DNA from: Enterobacter vonholyi
Lineage (GTDB): Bacteria; Pseudomonadota; Gammaproteobacteria; Enterobacterales; Enterobacteriaceae
Assembly (NCBI RefSeq): GCF_008364555.1
Contig: NZ_VTUC01000002.1
Coordinates: 248,001 to 312,000 of the forward strand
Direction: 5' to 3'
Length of the DNA: 64,000 bases
The translations under genes were made by a program, and so were the position numbers. Positions within the stretch are counted from its first letter, which is position 1. Each line of letters starts with the position of its first letter. Shown here one piece after another: positions 63,420 through 64,000 of the stretch. The notes under the pieces were generated by a model that ran no database searches, was not told the DNA's origin, and saw only the letters and a list, made by a program, of their open reading frames with translations.

Positions 63420-64000
63420 TTACAGGCTCCCCATTCCACCATCCACCAGAAGCTCCGTTCCTACAGTGTAGCTCGACTCGTCGGACGCCAGATAGAGCGC
63501 GGCTTTTGCCAGCTCCGCCGTTGAGCCCATTCTGCCCAGCGGCACCATCTTGATGATTTCCGCCATCATCGCGTTAAGCGCCTCGTCGCTTAAGCCCGTT
63601 TTCGTAAACGCCGGGGTCTCCACCGGACCGGGGCTCAGGCCGTTGACGCGTATCCCGCGCGGCAGCAGTTCCGCCGAGAGCGTGCGCGCCAGCGACAGCA
63701 GGGCGGCCTTGCTCGCGGCATACACGCTGCTGGTGGGCAGGCCGATGCGCGCGCTCACGGAGCCGCAGAGGATCACCGACGACGGGTTATTCAGCAGCGG
63801 CAGCAGCGCCTGAATCAAAAAGAACGGTCCCTTCAGGTTGATGCCCATCAGGCGATCCCAGGTCTCTTCCCGCCACTCTTCCAGCGGCGCGTGCGTTACG
63901 TCGCCGGCGTTGAGAAACACCGCGTCCAGGCGTGGCCAGCGGGCGGCGAGGGTTTCCGCCAGGGCTTTTTGCGACGAGATATCGCCCGCATCGGTTGGGA
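63420..64000 (-). CDS. SDR-family oxidoreductase (5' end cut by window)
   Basis: Short-chain dehydrogenase/reductase, C-terminal 193 codons. Visible are the VFLNAGD segment, the catalytic Ser in LCGSVSARIG, the YAASK motif (Tyr-x3-Lys), VNGLSPGPVETPAF and a C-terminal LLVDGGMGS. The frame continues without a stop to base 63998, so the N-terminal cofactor-binding TGxxxGxG motif lies outside the window. The substrate is unknown. It converges on the dedA-like gene with one base between the stops. Confidence 0.9.
   Translation of the reverse strand, partial: PTDAGDISSQKALAETLAARWPRLDAVFLNAGDVTHAPLEEWREETWDRLMGINLKGPFFLIQALLPLLNNPSSVILCGSVSARIGLPTSSVYAASKAALLSLARTLSAELLPRGIRVNGLSPGPVETPAFTKTGLSDEALNAMMAEIIKMVPLGRMGSTAELAKAALYLASDESSYTVGTELLVDGGMGSL

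Overview
The window looks like a chromosomal segment of an Enterobacter-type Enterobacteriaceae (close to Enterobacter, Leclercia or Klebsiella; the species is not decidable by eye). Positions 1-25287 follow the E. coli order ycbX-rlmL-uup-pqiABC-rmf-fabA-lonH-matP-ompA-sulA-sxy-yccS-yccF-helD-mgsA-yccT-yccU-hspQ-rlmI-acyP-tusE, with protein lengths nearly identical to E. coli. The only insertion in that stretch is a PEBP-family secreted protein plus an AraC-type regulator between rlmI and acyP.

Between tusE and yccA, which are adjacent in E. coli, lies an accessory block (25357-32730). It holds a CS1/alpha-type chaperone-usher fimbrial operon on the minus strand (chaperone, major pilin, usher, tip subunit) ending in a LuxR-type regulator gene. 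Divergent from it is a pair encoding a membrane-anchored CadC/ToxR-like regulator and a FidL-like membrane protein. yccA and an orphan OppA-type peptide-binding protein follow.

From 35488 to 41732 two complete, independently promoted tRNA-Ser(UGA) genes flank about 6 kb of accessory DNA: an orphan YjhX/TopAI-type gene, an alpha/beta hydrolase and a five-gene dlt operon, unusual in a Gram-negative. It reads dltD-dltX-dltB-dltA-dltC. The dltX gene is only 40 codons long and easily missed. Its product ends in FEYQKF, which fits the C-terminal FxYxxF-type acyl-shuttle motif of Gram-positive DltX. The operon therefore appears to encode a whole envelope acylation (aminoacylation) system: adenylation, carrier, MBOAT, shuttle peptide and SGNH transferase.

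From 41778 to 61559 lies a 21-gene purine catabolism (hpx) cluster: guanine deaminase, Rieske-type hypoxanthine/xanthine hydroxylase (HpxDE), urate hydroxylase (HpxO), HpxT/HpxQ, allantoin racemase and allantoinase (HpxA/HpxB), allantoate amidohydrolase and ureidoglycine aminotransferase (HpxK/HpxJ), the oxalurate/oxamate branch (HpxWXYZ), an NCS1 permease, an ABC importer (HpxFGHI) and regulators HpxS (GntR) and HpxU (RpiR). Good sigma-54 -24/-12 promoters precede hpxODE, guaD, hpxWXYZ and hpxFGHIJK, with NtrC-like sites near two of them, so the cluster reads as a nitrogen-limitation regulon that strips nitrogen from guanine, hypoxanthine, urate and allantoin. The LysR regulator gene hpxR and the NCS2 permease gene hpxP of the Klebsiella cluster are not seen.

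The window ends with an MgtE Mg2+ transporter behind an apparent M-box riboswitch, a DedA-family membrane protein, and an SDR oxidoreductase cut by the window edge. Three REP-type palindromes are scattered between genes.
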